Shown piece after piece: positions 1 to 8,219 of a DNA stretch of 22,277 bases. The DNA comes from Hungatella sp. UBA5385 (lineage in GTDB: Bacteria; Bacillota; Clostridia; Lachnospirales; Lachnospiraceae), in contig DHOR01000039.1 in assembly GCA_002409995.1 (NCBI GenBank), forward strand, positions 1-22,277, given 5' to 3'. Under the pieces are notes generated by a model, which worked only from the letters and a program-made list of their open reading frames with translations, did not search any database and was not told the DNA's origin. The translations under genes were made by a program, and so were the position numbers. How positions within the stretch are numbered: position 1 is the stretch's first letter; each line of letters begins with the position of its first letter.

Positions 1-68
1 ATTCATGGAGGCATTTTACAATATATTACTCTATTGTGTTTACTGACAATTTTCGCAGTTTCTACCAT

Positions 69-1184
69 TTATTGGATATTATTATCAGCTGCCTCCCCAC
101 TCTTTTGACGCTCGTAGGCAAGCATTAAATCTACTGCTCTGCCATAGCTTTTCACACCATCTGCCTGGCTGTTGATCTTTAAATAAGTATCATTTAACTG
201 GTTGGAAACCTCAGCTGCCTTACCATCATATTTCCCCCAGTATTCATTATTATACCGCAAATCATCCCATGCCCGCTGATCTAACAGATCACAAATCTCT
301 CCATAAGCCTCTAAATCTGTTTTAGCCAGAGCGTTAGTGGCATAAACCCAGCCGCTTAAATAACCGCTGTAACGGAATGCATCATTCTCAGAACCTATGC
401 AGGCAAGATATCCAATGAAATTAGCTTCATCCTCCCTCATAAAACCTCTCAGATGAGACAGCTCATGACAGACAGTATGGGGAATATTGTATCCCGGCAT
501 CAGCCTGTTATAGTTGGCTTCTATGGTAAATGGTGAATACTGACCACAGAGCTGCTGCACAGAAAAGAAATAGGACCACAAAAGAGGTTTGGGTCTTGGA
601 TAATATCCTGAAAGCTGGGGATATCGATCACCCAGATTATTCATTGCAGCAACACCTTCCAGACCGGCTTCAGTAGTGGTGATATCCGCTTTTATTCCCT
701 GTTCACACATCTGGTTAACCACCTCTGTTAAGCTTATGCACAACGCCATCAGCTCCTCCTTAGAGGATTTCCTGATCTGAAGATTTGTATAACTGGAAAA
801 TGGTTTTCTGTAATAATTAATACCGCAGTTAACAGTAAACAGGAAGAAAACCCCTGTAACTAGAAACAGGGCTCTGATCAGAAGCCTTCTTCCCTCTCTG
901 AAATGACGAATTATATACCACAACGAAATACAGATAAGCAGATAAGCACAGATTTCCACAACAGAAAACGAAACTATTCCTGACAGCCTTCCACCGGCTC
1001 CCACCAAAAAAGGATATATACTGACTGCGTACCACTCCCCAAAGCCTGATACAGTTCTTGATAAAATCTGCAGTACCAATGAGCTTGTGAATAAGATGGC
1101 AGAAGCCAGCAAAAATCCCCTGTTCCAATTATTTACCTTTGTTAAGTGATGACTCTCATTTCCCTTCTCTTTTACGCCCTCCAT
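69..1184 (-). CDS. DUF3810 family membrane protein, HExxH metalloprotease-like
   Basis: The 371-residue product has hydrophobic segments near residues 23-41, 52-65, 72-92 and 103-119, followed by a soluble region. That region carries a zinc-protease motif, H240-E-L-S-H244, with an acidic cluster at E251-D-E253 that could supply the third zinc ligand. This arrangement (N-terminal membrane helices, then HExLSH) is typical of DUF3810 proteins, whose substrate is unknown. The chosen ATG at 1184 follows G/A-rich sequence (GGGGGGACAGGAAC). The gene is divergent from the signal peptidase gene, and the two share a 180-bp intergenic region. Family assignment is fairly sure; proteolytic activity is inferred from the motif only. 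Confidence 0.8.
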   Translation of the reverse strand: MEGVKEKGNESHHLTKVNNWNRGFLLASAILFTSSLVLQILSRTVSGFGEWYAVSIYPFLVGAGGRLSGIVSFSVVEICAYLLICISLWYIIRHFREGRRLLIRALFLVTGVFFLFTVNCGINYYRKPFSSYTNLQIRKSSKEELMALCISLTEVVNQMCEQGIKADITTTEAGLEGVAAMNNLGDRYPQLSGYYPRPKPLLWSYFFSVQQLCGQYSPFTIEANYNRLMPGYNIPHTVCHELSHLRGFMREDEANFIGYLACIGSENDAFRYSGYLSGWVYATNALAKTDLEAYGEICDLLDQRAWDDLRYNNEYWGKYDGKAAEVSNQLNDTYLKINSQADGVKSYGRAVDLMLAYERQKSGEAADNNIQ

Positions 1185-1206
1185 GTTCCTGTCCCCCCTG
1201 TTATTT

Positions 1207-1237
1207 CTTGTAAATTCTTCTAAAATAAGGTTACAAT
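1207..1237. promoter_or_regulatory. Possible overlapping divergent promoters
   Basis: On the plus strand TTGTAA (1208-1213) is followed after 18 nt by TACAAT (1232-1237). On the minus strand TTGTAA (1236-1231) is followed after 18 nt by TACAAG (1212-1207). The same two boxes thus form an inverted repeat that could serve both the DUF3810 gene and lepB. The matches are imperfect, so the call is tentative. Confidence 0.3.
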
Positions 1238-1297
1238 ATTTTTATGGACATTCCATGGAGCATTTGTGAATATTTTCTTACCATTTAAGAAAACCCC

Positions 1298-1326
1298 TTG
1301 CACAATTAAAAAAACTCATATACACT
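1298..1326 (+). promoter_or_regulatory. Possible sigma-A promoter of lepB
   Basis: TTGCAC (1298-1303), a 17-nt spacer and TACACT (1321-1326) lie about 40 bp upstream of the preferred lepB start codon. If real, transcription would begin near 1333, which excludes the upstream in-frame GTG at 1266 as the start. The -10 box is weak, and the boxes at 1208-1237 are an alternative. Confidence 0.35.
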
Positions 1327-1364
1327 CTCTTAAGGATATGTTAAAGAAAAAGAAACAGGGGACT

Positions 1365-1934
1365 ATGATGAATAACGAAGAAAACAGAGAAAACAAGCAA
1401 GAAACCATTAACTGGAGAGAAGAGTTTATCAGCTGGATTAAAATCATTGTAACTGCAGCCATTATTGCATTTCTGCTGAATAACTTTATTATAGCAAACA
1501 GCAAAGTCCCAAGCGGTTCTATGGAAACTACCATTATGACAGGAGACCGGGTGATTGGCTCCCGTTTATCTTATTATTTTGATGAGCCGGAACGTGGAGA
1601 TATTATCATTTTTCATTTTCCTGATGATCCCACAGGGAAGATATACTATGTAAAACGTATTATCGGACTTCCAGGAGATATTGTGGATATTCGTGGGGGT
1701 AAAGTCTATCTTAACAACTCTGAAACACCTCTGGAAGAGCCCTATATCCGGGAGCCAATGACTCCTGAGGAACCGGCCCATTACGAAGTACCAGAAGGCT
1801 GTTACTTTATGATGGGAGATAACAGAAACTATTCTGCTGATTCCAGACGCTGGAAATCGAAGTTTGTAGAAAAAGATAAGATTATAGCTAAGGTTCTGTT
1901 CCGCTATTATCCCAGCATTGAAAAAATTGAGTGA
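1365..1934 (+). CDS. lepB: Type I signal peptidase
   Basis: This membrane-anchored serine protease (189 aa) removes signal peptides from exported preproteins on the outer face of the membrane. One membrane helix lies at about residues 24-41. The S-G-S-M motif supplies the catalytic Ser52, and YVKRIIGLPGD supplies the general base Lys97 (Ser/Lys dyad). Box E appears as GDNRNYSADSRRW. I chose the ATG pair at 1365/1368 because AGGGG lies just upstream. An in-frame GTG at 1266 would add 33 basic residues but has no good ribosome binding site. The gene stands alone, ending in a strong hairpin. The length fits short Firmicutes SipS/SipT-type enzymes. Confidence 0.93.
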   Translation: MMNNEENRENKQETINWREEFISWIKIIVTAAIIAFLLNNFIIANSKVPSGSMETTIMTGDRVIGSRLSYYFDEPERGDIIIFHFPDDPTGKIYYVKRIIGLPGDIVDIRGGKVYLNNSETPLEEPYIREPMTPEEPAHYEVPEGCYFMMGDNRNYSADSRRWKSKFVEKDKIIAKVLFRYYPSIEKIE

Positions 1935-1958
1935 AAAATAAATAATAGTGTAAATATT

Positions 1959-1991
1959 GGAGTGCTGAAGCTACCATGGCTTCAGCACTCC
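1959..1991. terminator. Rho-independent terminator, probably bidirectional
   Basis: A perfect 13-bp stem (GGAGTGCTGAAGC / GCTTCAGCACTCC) with a 7-nt loop lies between the convergent ends of lepB (+) and the D-2-hydroxyacid dehydrogenase gene (-). ATTTT follows on the plus strand. On the minus strand the tail is A/T-rich (AATATTTA) but is not a clean U-run, so termination of lepB is the surer role. Confidence 0.85.
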
Positions 1992-2017
1992 ATTTTCATA
2001 AATTTATAATACTTTAC

Positions 2018-2974
2018 TTATGGATTTACCACATTCACCGGTTCCCCTTTTATATAAGCTTCCAGATTGGCAACTGCAACATCCATTAACCTCTGTCTGC
2101 TTTCCTTTGGAGCCCATGCAATATGTGGAGTAATAATGCAGTTGTCACAATCAAGCAATAGATTATCAGAACGAATTGGCTCTTCTGATACTACGTCAAG
2201 ACCTGCTGCATATACCTTGCCGCTTTTTAATGCTGCTGCCAGGGCAGATTCATCAATCAACGGTCCACGGCTGGTATTAAGCAGGATAACGCCATCCTTC
2301 ATCTTCTGTATATTCTCCTCATTAATAATCCCTTTTGTCTCGGGGAATAAGGGGCAATGAAGAGAGATCACATCTGATTCGGCCAATAGCTGATCCAGCT
2401 CTACATACTTTACAGATGAGACTTTTTCTTTTTCCTTAGCAGCTGTATTGGTGATGACTTTCATTCCAAATGCTTCAGCAAGTTTTCCTACTGTCTGTCC
2501 AATTCTGCCAAACCCTATAATTCCCATGGTTTTATCAGCCAGCTCAATCAGTGGATAATTCCAGAAGCACCAGTCAGCATTGGCTGACCATTCCCCATTT
2601 TTCACAGCATCGGAATGAGCGCCAACATGCTGACAGATCTCCAGAAGCAAAGCCATAGTCATCTGAGCCACTGCATTGGTTCCATAAGAAGGAATATTGC
2701 ATACTACGATTCCACGCTTTTTGGCAGCCTCGATGTCAACAACATTGTAGCCTGTAGCAAGAACACCAATATAACCGAGATTAGGGCAGGCACTGATTAT
2801 TTCTTCCCCTACAGGTGTTTTATTGAGAATCACTGCATCTGCATCACCGATGCGTTCAGCAGTCAGGTCAGCAGGTGTCCTGTCATAGACAGTTAACTCT
2901 CCTAGCTGTTCAAATCCATCCCAGCTTAAATCACCAGGGTTTTCGGTGTAGCCATCTAATATTACTATTTTCAT
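2018..2974 (-). CDS. D-2-hydroxyacid dehydrogenase, hydroxypyruvate/glycerate type
   Basis: The 318-aa protein has the two-domain D-isomer-specific 2-hydroxyacid dehydrogenase layout. A substrate domain is interrupted by an NAD(H)-binding Rossmann domain with G154-x-G156-x-x-G159 (IIGFGRIGQ). The catalytic triad is visible as Arg236 (NTSRGP), Glu265 (SEEP) and His284 (TPHIAW). The family reduces 2-ketoacids such as hydroxypyruvate to D-glycerate using NADH. Hydroxypyruvate is the favoured substrate because glycerate kinase and a tartronate semialdehyde reductase-type gene are in the same operon, but D-lactate, glyoxylate or other 2-ketoacids cannot be excluded by sequence. It is the last gene of the operon, 18 bp after the TIM-barrel gene, and the hairpin at 1959-1991 follows it. 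Confidence 0.85.
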   Translation of the reverse strand: MKIVILDGYTENPGDLSWDGFEQLGELTVYDRTPADLTAERIGDADAVILNKTPVGEEIISACPNLGYIGVLATGYNVVDIEAAKKRGIVVCNIPSYGTNAVAQMTMALLLEICQHVGAHSDAVKNGEWSANADWCFWNYPLIELADKTMGIIGFGRIGQTVGKLAEAFGMKVITNTAAKEKEKVSSVKYVELDQLLAESDVISLHCPLFPETKGIINEENIQKMKDGVILLNTSRGPLIDESALAAALKSGKVYAAGLDVVSEEPIRSDNLLLDCDNCIITPHIAWAPKESRQRLMDVAVANLEAYIKGEPVNVVNP

Positions 2975-2992
2975 GATTAATACCTCCGCTTC

Positions 2993-3895
2993 TCAGTCCT
3001 CAAGCAATGCCCAAGCACGGTTTATTACCCGTTTGGTACCTGCTAGTATAACATCTCCATCTTCGTCTTTCCATGGTTTCACTTCGAAGGACATTGTATA
3101 GGGCTTTTCTGCACAAAAGAACCCTTCTTCTTTTAATACACGGAAGAAATCCAGAAGCTCCGGTGTGTCATTGGAACTTTCAGGAAAACCAAATCTGGGA
3201 TGCTGATCTCCATAAGCTTCACAGCCCTGTTTCACCACTGCATTGCCAATGTGAAAATGAGTGATATAAGGGCGAAGGGTACGAATTACAAACTGGGAAG
3301 TCTCATAGGTGGTTGGAAAATGAGATAAATCAACTAAAAGGCCAAAATTATTGCATAAAGTTCTCATATCTGCTGCGAATCTGGCAGCTAAAGGCGCAGG
3401 ACCAATAAGCGCCGCCTTATCCATATCAAAATCAAAAACCTCCAGATTAACTGCCAGCCTTTTGGAAGCTGCATAATCACACACAGTTTTTGTGGTTTTT
3501 ATCAGCTGATGATAAGCCAGCTCCTTAGTTTCCTCCTGCCACTTGCCTGCAAGAAATGCAATTGCTCCTGCACCAAGATATTCGGCTTCATCCACAGCCT
3601 CAAGCAAAGTGGCTTCTGCCAGCTTGCGGCCTTTCTCATCTGTATCATTGGGATTTAGTCCTGTGCTCAAAAGCCTTGGCTGAGCTCCATAGCAAACCTT
3701 CATATGAGCCTGTTCCAGCATGGATTTTACTTTATCTCTTTTGGCTCCGTCTTTAAAAGGACCGATTTCAATGGCATCAAAGTAATCGTCACAGGCTATG
3801 GTTTTCACGGAATCCACTACATCATAATCTGTTGGTGGATGGCTCATCCACTGAATGGTTCCGATTTGAAAATATTTGTGAATTGATTCTTTCAT
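2993..3895 (-). CDS. Sugar phosphate isomerase/epimerase-like TIM barrel
   Basis: The 300-aa protein belongs to the xylose-isomerase-like TIM barrel family (AP endonuclease 2 fold), which includes hydroxypyruvate isomerase, inosose dehydratase and ketose epimerases. Four metal-ligand-type residues appear in the expected order: Glu in NLEVFDF, Asp in LLVDLSHFP, His in THFHIGN and Glu in SFEVKP. The ATG at 3895 is preceded by GAGGAGG at 8-nt spacing; an upstream in-frame TTG (3925) would overlap the preceding gene and is less likely. The start lies 16 bp after the GHL6 gene. Its neighbours suggest interconversion of hydroxypyruvate and tartronate semialdehyde, or epimerisation/isomerisation of the released sugar. 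The exact reaction is unknown. Confidence 0.75.
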   Translation of the reverse strand: MKESIHKYFQIGTIQWMSHPPTDYDVVDSVKTIACDDYFDAIEIGPFKDGAKRDKVKSMLEQAHMKVCYGAQPRLLSTGLNPNDTDEKGRKLAEATLLEAVDEAEYLGAGAIAFLAGKWQEETKELAYHQLIKTTKTVCDYAASKRLAVNLEVFDFDMDKAALIGPAPLAARFAADMRTLCNNFGLLVDLSHFPTTYETSQFVIRTLRPYITHFHIGNAVVKQGCEAYGDQHPRFGFPESSNDTPELLDFFRVLKEEGFFCAEKPYTMSFEVKPWKDEDGDVILAGTKRVINRAWALLED

Positions 3896-3911
3896 GGCAA
3901 ACGCCTCCTCT

Positions 3912-5960
3912 CTATGCGAAATCAATGGCTATCATTTCCCAGATTTCCACCTGATGAAGCTTTATCATGACTCTATCGCCTTCCTGCCTGTATTCTAACT
4001 CCTGTTCCTCAATGACTGAACGAACAGTTTTTACGTTCCTGGTTTCAGGAAGCTTTACTGTGATCTCAATATTATGTACGGGAACAGTATCCATAAGAGG
4101 TCTCTGACCTGTCTCATTGACAAAATGAAGCAGAAGGTGCTGATCTGTTTCATACATAGTGGCCTGTAATGATCTGGGGGCTTTAACCTCCAGTTCTCTC
4201 CTTACAATAAGATCATCAATCAAGTTTCCAACCAGCTGATAATGATCTGACAGCTTAAATTCCCAGATAAGATGATTAAGGGCAAAAGGAAGATAAACAA
4301 CCTGGCCTTTACCCAGATTATGTTTCAGTACAAGGGGAATTTTAGTATTGGTTACAGGAATCGATGCTCTCTCAGGCGGTGCTCCTACCACCTCTAAAGG
4401 CGCGAAAGGAGGAACCAGAGTTGCAAGCACCTGGCTGTCTTTATCCGGGAAGCAATAAGTCACTGCTCCTCTATAAGGTATTTTATCTGTTTCCATGAAC
4501 TTTTTCAATGATTTTCCTGCTTCTGTAAACTGCAGATAGCTGGCAGCCAGGTATTCCCCAATTCGAATCTCAGGTAAAATTCCCAAAAGCTTATGATTAG
4601 CAGCTGTTTCATCATAAGAGGTATTCTCAATAAGTACTTTTCCGCCCTTATCTGCATAGGAATTAACAGCCTCTGCTATACCGTCTGTTTTGAGCAGTCC
4701 ATCCGGTACAATTACCAGCCTGTATTTATTCATACGATCCCTGTTAATACGGTAATCCTGCATGAGATCAAAAGAGACATGATTTTTAACCAGTACTTCC
4801 GCCCAGCCTCTGGAAGCCTCTGATCCATCCCAGCACAGCAGTACCTCTGCTCTGCTTTTTGCCCCCTCCATATCAGGCTCTGCCTTTAAGATCATATGAT
4901 CCACCTGACCTGCTGCTTTTAATATCCTCTTATCAGTAATAGTATCAGGATATCCTGTTACAGAATGCCATAAAACTCCGCCTGAAGCAGGCACCTGACA
5001 CATCCAGGGCAGATATTCAGCTATTGGAAGCCCAACATGGCGCCAGTCCATACCAGGGCAGGAGTGGATAATTCCAAAGGGCCTTAACTCCTCGTCATCT
5101 CTCTGTCCAGCTTTCATGGCTACGATTGGATGGATGGTCTCCGGAATATTTCCCACACCTCTGGAAAGTACATCCTGAGACTCAGTACAGATTAGATCAG
5201 CTGTTTCATATCTCTCATAGATGCTGTCTCTGTCAATACGTCCAAAGGATTTTGACTGTCCTCCATATGGTATATAATAGAGTATCAGCGGAACCTCCTG
5301 CCTGGTTTCTTTGATTGTTTTGTACATTACTCCTATATTATCTTTTGTACATTTAGAAAGCCAACTGTCTTCAAACTCAAGCTCATTATCAGGCATTGGC
5401 TTCCCATAGGTTTCTTCGTACTTTTCCTGACAGCGCTCACAGAAACAGGCAGAAGCCATAGGAGCATTTAAGAAAATTCCATCAATATCATAATTATTCA
5501 AAACCTCCTGCAAAGCAGGAACTGCCACTTCTTCATTGCGGTATCCGCTGTTTGCACAGGTATTTAAATACAGGGACCATTCTCCCATTCTCTTTTCGCC
5601 GCGATAATAGGGGGATTTATCCTTATGTCTGGCAAACCACCAGGGCTTCTCCAAATAGGTAGTATCATCTGTAATACTGAAGTCAAACCTTGCCACAAAT
5701 TTAATATTTCTTTTGTGAAATGCTTCAATTAAATCTGTTAAAAGATCTCTGTCCTTTGGAAGGAACTCATTGATATGGTGGTATTTCACCTTACTGGGAT
5801 ACCATGCGTAGATTCCGCCTACATTCATTACCACAACATTGCAGGCAAGCTCCTCTGTTTCTCTGGCTATCTTCTCCGCATCCATACCACCTGTATCACG
5901 AACTTGAAGATTGTACTGCATCACCCGCATGGGTCCCTGCCACCACTGTCTGTTCTCCAT
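3912..5960 (-). CDS. GHL6-type glycosidase-like protein (copy B), cytoplasmic
   Basis: The 682-aa protein has no signal peptide. Residues about 10-340 resemble the hypothetical glycosyl hydrolase 6 (GHL6) TIM barrel, a poorly characterised relative of GH42 beta-galactosidases, with RDTGGMD near the N-terminus and ARFDFS at 90-95. Residues about 370-460 look like the Rossmann-like beta-galactosidase trimerisation domain (AEVLLCWDG ... LVIVPDG ... GGKVLIEN). A small beta domain ends the protein. Cys135 (TCANSGYR) and Cys172/Cys174/Cys177 (CFCERC) match the order of the GH42 zinc-site cysteines (C-x-N-S, then C-x-C-x-x-C). AGGAGG precedes the ATG. It lies 27 bp after glycerate kinase and is a divergent paralogue of the gene at 8220-10184. 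Substrate unknown; likely acts on an imported glycoside. Confidence 0.75.
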   Translation of the reverse strand: MENRQWWQGPMRVMQYNLQVRDTGGMDAEKIARETEELACNVVVMNVGGIYAWYPSKVKYHHINEFLPKDRDLLTDLIEAFHKRNIKFVARFDFSITDDTTYLEKPWWFARHKDKSPYYRGEKRMGEWSLYLNTCANSGYRNEEVAVPALQEVLNNYDIDGIFLNAPMASACFCERCQEKYEETYGKPMPDNELEFEDSWLSKCTKDNIGVMYKTIKETRQEVPLILYYIPYGGQSKSFGRIDRDSIYERYETADLICTESQDVLSRGVGNIPETIHPIVAMKAGQRDDEELRPFGIIHSCPGMDWRHVGLPIAEYLPWMCQVPASGGVLWHSVTGYPDTITDKRILKAAGQVDHMILKAEPDMEGAKSRAEVLLCWDGSEASRGWAEVLVKNHVSFDLMQDYRINRDRMNKYRLVIVPDGLLKTDGIAEAVNSYADKGGKVLIENTSYDETAANHKLLGILPEIRIGEYLAASYLQFTEAGKSLKKFMETDKIPYRGAVTYCFPDKDSQVLATLVPPFAPLEVVGAPPERASIPVTNTKIPLVLKHNLGKGQVVYLPFALNHLIWEFKLSDHYQLVGNLIDDLIVRRELEVKAPRSLQATMYETDQHLLLHFVNETGQRPLMDTVPVHNIEITVKLPETRNVKTVRSVIEEQELEYRQEGDRVMIKLHQVEIWEMIAIDFA

Positions 5961-5987
5961 TTTATCCTCCTATATACAGTTCTCTGT

Positions 5988-7265
5988 TTAACGACAGAGA
6001 AGTACTGTAACATCGTTTACATTAGTTCCTGTTGCTCCTGTAATAATCAAACTGTCTATCTGCTTTAATGCTGTATAAGAATCGTTCTCTTTCAGAACCT
6101 TGTCACAATTAATTCCCTGTTTCCTCAGTTCCTTCATGGTCATGCCGTCTGCAACTGCGCCTGCTGCATCTGTGGGACCATCAGTTCCATCGGAACCTAT
6201 AGAGAATAGAACAGTATTCTTAAGACCTTCTATTCCTCTGGCAGCGCTTAAGACCAGCTCCTGATTTCTTCCGCCTTTTCCGCTTCCTGTAAGATTTACT
6301 ACTGTCTCTCCTCCTGCTATAACTGCACAGGGACGTACAAAACTGCTAATTTTATCAGAGTCTATGCAGCGGGCAATCGCTGCCATAAAGCTTCCTGCCT
6401 CTCTCGCTTCACAATCCAGCTCCGTTGTTAGGATATAGGGCTTATATCCCAAAGCTCCGGCACTTTTTGCAGCAGAACTGCATAGTTCTCTCACACTTCC
6501 TGTAATCACTGACTTTACATGGCTGATATGCTTTGGTGTTTCTGTTTTTAATGCCCTCTCAATTCTCTCATGGAAGCTTAAATTGTATTTCTCCTTAATC
6601 CGTATTACATCATCATAGCTGGAAGTATCGGCGCAGGCCGGACCTGAGGCAATCATCTCAAGATTATCATCAATAATATCGGATAGAACCACCTGATATA
6701 TCTTAGCCTTCTCACCGATTTTCGCCAGTTTCCCGCCCTTTACAGCAGACAGGCGCTTCCTGACTACATTGATCTCCTGAATAGCAGCACCACACTGAAG
6801 CAGCTTTTGTGTAACCTCTTGAATGTCATTGAGGCTCAAGCCCTGCTCCGGCTTCTCCAGAAGAGAAGAACCACCGCCTGATATCAGAAGTATTACGGTA
6901 TCTCCTTCTTTTGCACGATTCATGAGCTCCATGATTTTCTCTGCCCCATAGACAGAGTTTTCATCAGGAACCGGATGACCGGCCTCTATAATCTGAAATC
7001 CTGGCAGATCTCCTCTGGAATGATGGTATTTGGTAACCACCACTCCTTTTTTCATCTTACCTTTCAGAATCCTCCCTGCCGCTGAAGCCATCTGCCACCC
7101 AGCTTTTCCAAATGCAGCCACATAGAGATTTCCCTCCAGGCGAATCCCTGACAGAGCCTGCTCAACAGCTCTGTCAGGAAGTACAGCCTCAATGGAGTCG
7201 GATACAATTTTTATCACATCTTCTCTCATTGCATTTGATTCTGTAATATCATTTGATTCCATCAT
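5988..7265 (-). CDS. Glycerate 2-kinase, MOFRL family
   Basis: This 425-aa enzyme phosphorylates D-glycerate with ATP, most likely to 2-phosphoglycerate, an intermediate of glycolysis. Family motifs are clear: AFGKA with the probable active-site Lys54, EAGHPVPDE (about 95-103), LLISGGGSSLL (about 126-136), the GSGKGGRNQE loop and the C-terminal DGTDGPTDAAGA signature of the MOFRL domain. The start is taken as the ATG-ATG pair at 7265/7262, preceded by AAGGGAAG. A longer in-frame reading to 7313 lacks support. The gene overlaps the end of the upstream dehydrogenase gene by 17 nt, which implies translational coupling. It is the central argument that the operon is a glycerate-yielding pathway. 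Confidence 0.92.
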   Translation of the reverse strand: MMESNDITESNAMREDVIKIVSDSIEAVLPDRAVEQALSGIRLEGNLYVAAFGKAGWQMASAAGRILKGKMKKGVVVTKYHHSRGDLPGFQIIEAGHPVPDENSVYGAEKIMELMNRAKEGDTVILLISGGGSSLLEKPEQGLSLNDIQEVTQKLLQCGAAIQEINVVRKRLSAVKGGKLAKIGEKAKIYQVVLSDIIDDNLEMIASGPACADTSSYDDVIRIKEKYNLSFHERIERALKTETPKHISHVKSVITGSVRELCSSAAKSAGALGYKPYILTTELDCEAREAGSFMAAIARCIDSDKISSFVRPCAVIAGGETVVNLTGSGKGGRNQELVLSAARGIEGLKNTVLFSIGSDGTDGPTDAAGAVADGMTMKELRKQGINCDKVLKENDSYTALKQIDSLIITGATGTNVNDVTVLLCR

Positions 7266-8175
7266 GAATATTCTTCCCTTCATCAACGATAGAAATGCCG
7301 GAAATCTTTTCATAAAACCGAATCAGTCCACTATGATCTGCCTGACCCATTCCATAGCTGCGAAGCACTTCAAGCATCTCCATAACCTGTACAGTGAGAG
7401 GAAGGGGTGCCCCTACCTCATGGCCTGTTTCAATGGCATTAGCAAGGTCCTTCACATGCAGATCAATTTTAAAGCCAGGCTTCTCATTGCCTGCAATCAT
7501 CATTGGAACCTTGGCATCCATAACAGTTGATCCTGCCAGTCCCTCTCTGATTGCCTCATAGACCATCTGAGGATCAACACCAGAAGCCTTGGCAAGAGTA
7601 AATGCCTCTGCACAGGCAGCTATATTTAATGCCACTACTACCTGGTTGGCAAGCTTGGTTGTGTTGCCTGCACCTATTTCTCCGCAGTAAACTACAGTAC
7701 TTCCCATATGAGAAAGGACCTCCTTCACCTGATCAAAAATCTCCTTCCTGCCTCCAGCCATAATAGAAAGTGTACCATCAACAGCTTTTGGCTCTCCGCC
7801 TGATACAGGTGCATCAATCATAGGAATCTCATGTTCTTCACAGATGCTGCTTATCTCCTGAGATGCCAGAGGTGCAATGGAACTCATATCAATAAGAATG
7901 GTTCCCGGTTCAGCTCCTTCCAGCACTCCGCTCTCATCTAATACAACAGTCTTTACATGGGGAGAGTTGGGAAGCATGGTTATGACAACAGAACTGCCCT
8001 TTGCCGCCTCCGCAGGACTTTCTGCTGCTATGGCTCCGCATGACTCCAGTTCTTTTACAGCTTCCTGATTTAAATCATATACAGTCAGGGAATAGCCTGC
8101 TTTTATAAGATTCTTGCTCATAGGCATTCCCATAATTCCCAGCCCTATAAATCCTACGTTTTTCTGATCGCTCAC
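7249..8175 (-). CDS. garR: 2-hydroxy-3-oxopropionate reductase-type dehydrogenase
   Basis: This member of the 3-hydroxyisobutyrate dehydrogenase family (308 aa) probably reduces tartronate semialdehyde to D-glycerate with NAD(P)H. The N-terminal nucleotide motif is G11-x-G13-x-x-G16 (FIGLGIMG). The substrate motif DAPVSGG lies at about 121-127, and the conserved catalytic Lys is K174 (GNTTKLANQ). I chose GTG at 8175 because GGAGG sits 8 nt upstream; the in-frame ATG at 8190 would itself overlap that ribosome binding site and has none of its own. The end overlaps glycerate kinase, the next enzyme in the presumed pathway. The GarR/GlxR assignment rests on family and context; 3-hydroxyisobutyrate or another 3-hydroxyacid remains possible. 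Confidence 0.82.
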   Translation of the reverse strand: MSDQKNVGFIGLGIMGMPMSKNLIKAGYSLTVYDLNQEAVKELESCGAIAAESPAEAAKGSSVVITMLPNSPHVKTVVLDESGVLEGAEPGTILIDMSSIAPLASQEISSICEEHEIPMIDAPVSGGEPKAVDGTLSIMAGGRKEIFDQVKEVLSHMGSTVVYCGEIGAGNTTKLANQVVVALNIAACAEAFTLAKASGVDPQMVYEAIREGLAGSTVMDAKVPMMIAGNEKPGFKIDLHVKDLANAIETGHEVGAPLPLTVQVMEMLEVLRSYGMGQADHSGLIRFYEKISGISIVDEGKNIHDGIK

Positions 8176-8219
8176 TCCGTCTTCCTCCATTTCTTAACTT
8201 AAACTCTGATTTATCTTCA

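Noticed and set aside
1..68. Possible gene end or small ORF at the left edge
   Set aside because: Frames are interrupted by stops within a few codons and no hairpin or ribosome binding site was recognised.
1266..1364. N-terminal extension of signal peptidase from GTG at 1266
   Set aside because: No ribosome binding site at 1266, a plausible promoter lies inside the extension, and AGGGG precedes the ATG at 1365.
8176..8190. ATG start of the GarR-like gene at 8190
   Set aside because: It has no ribosome binding site and its first codons contain the GGAGG that serves the GTG at 8175; family alignment also favours the shorter N-terminus.
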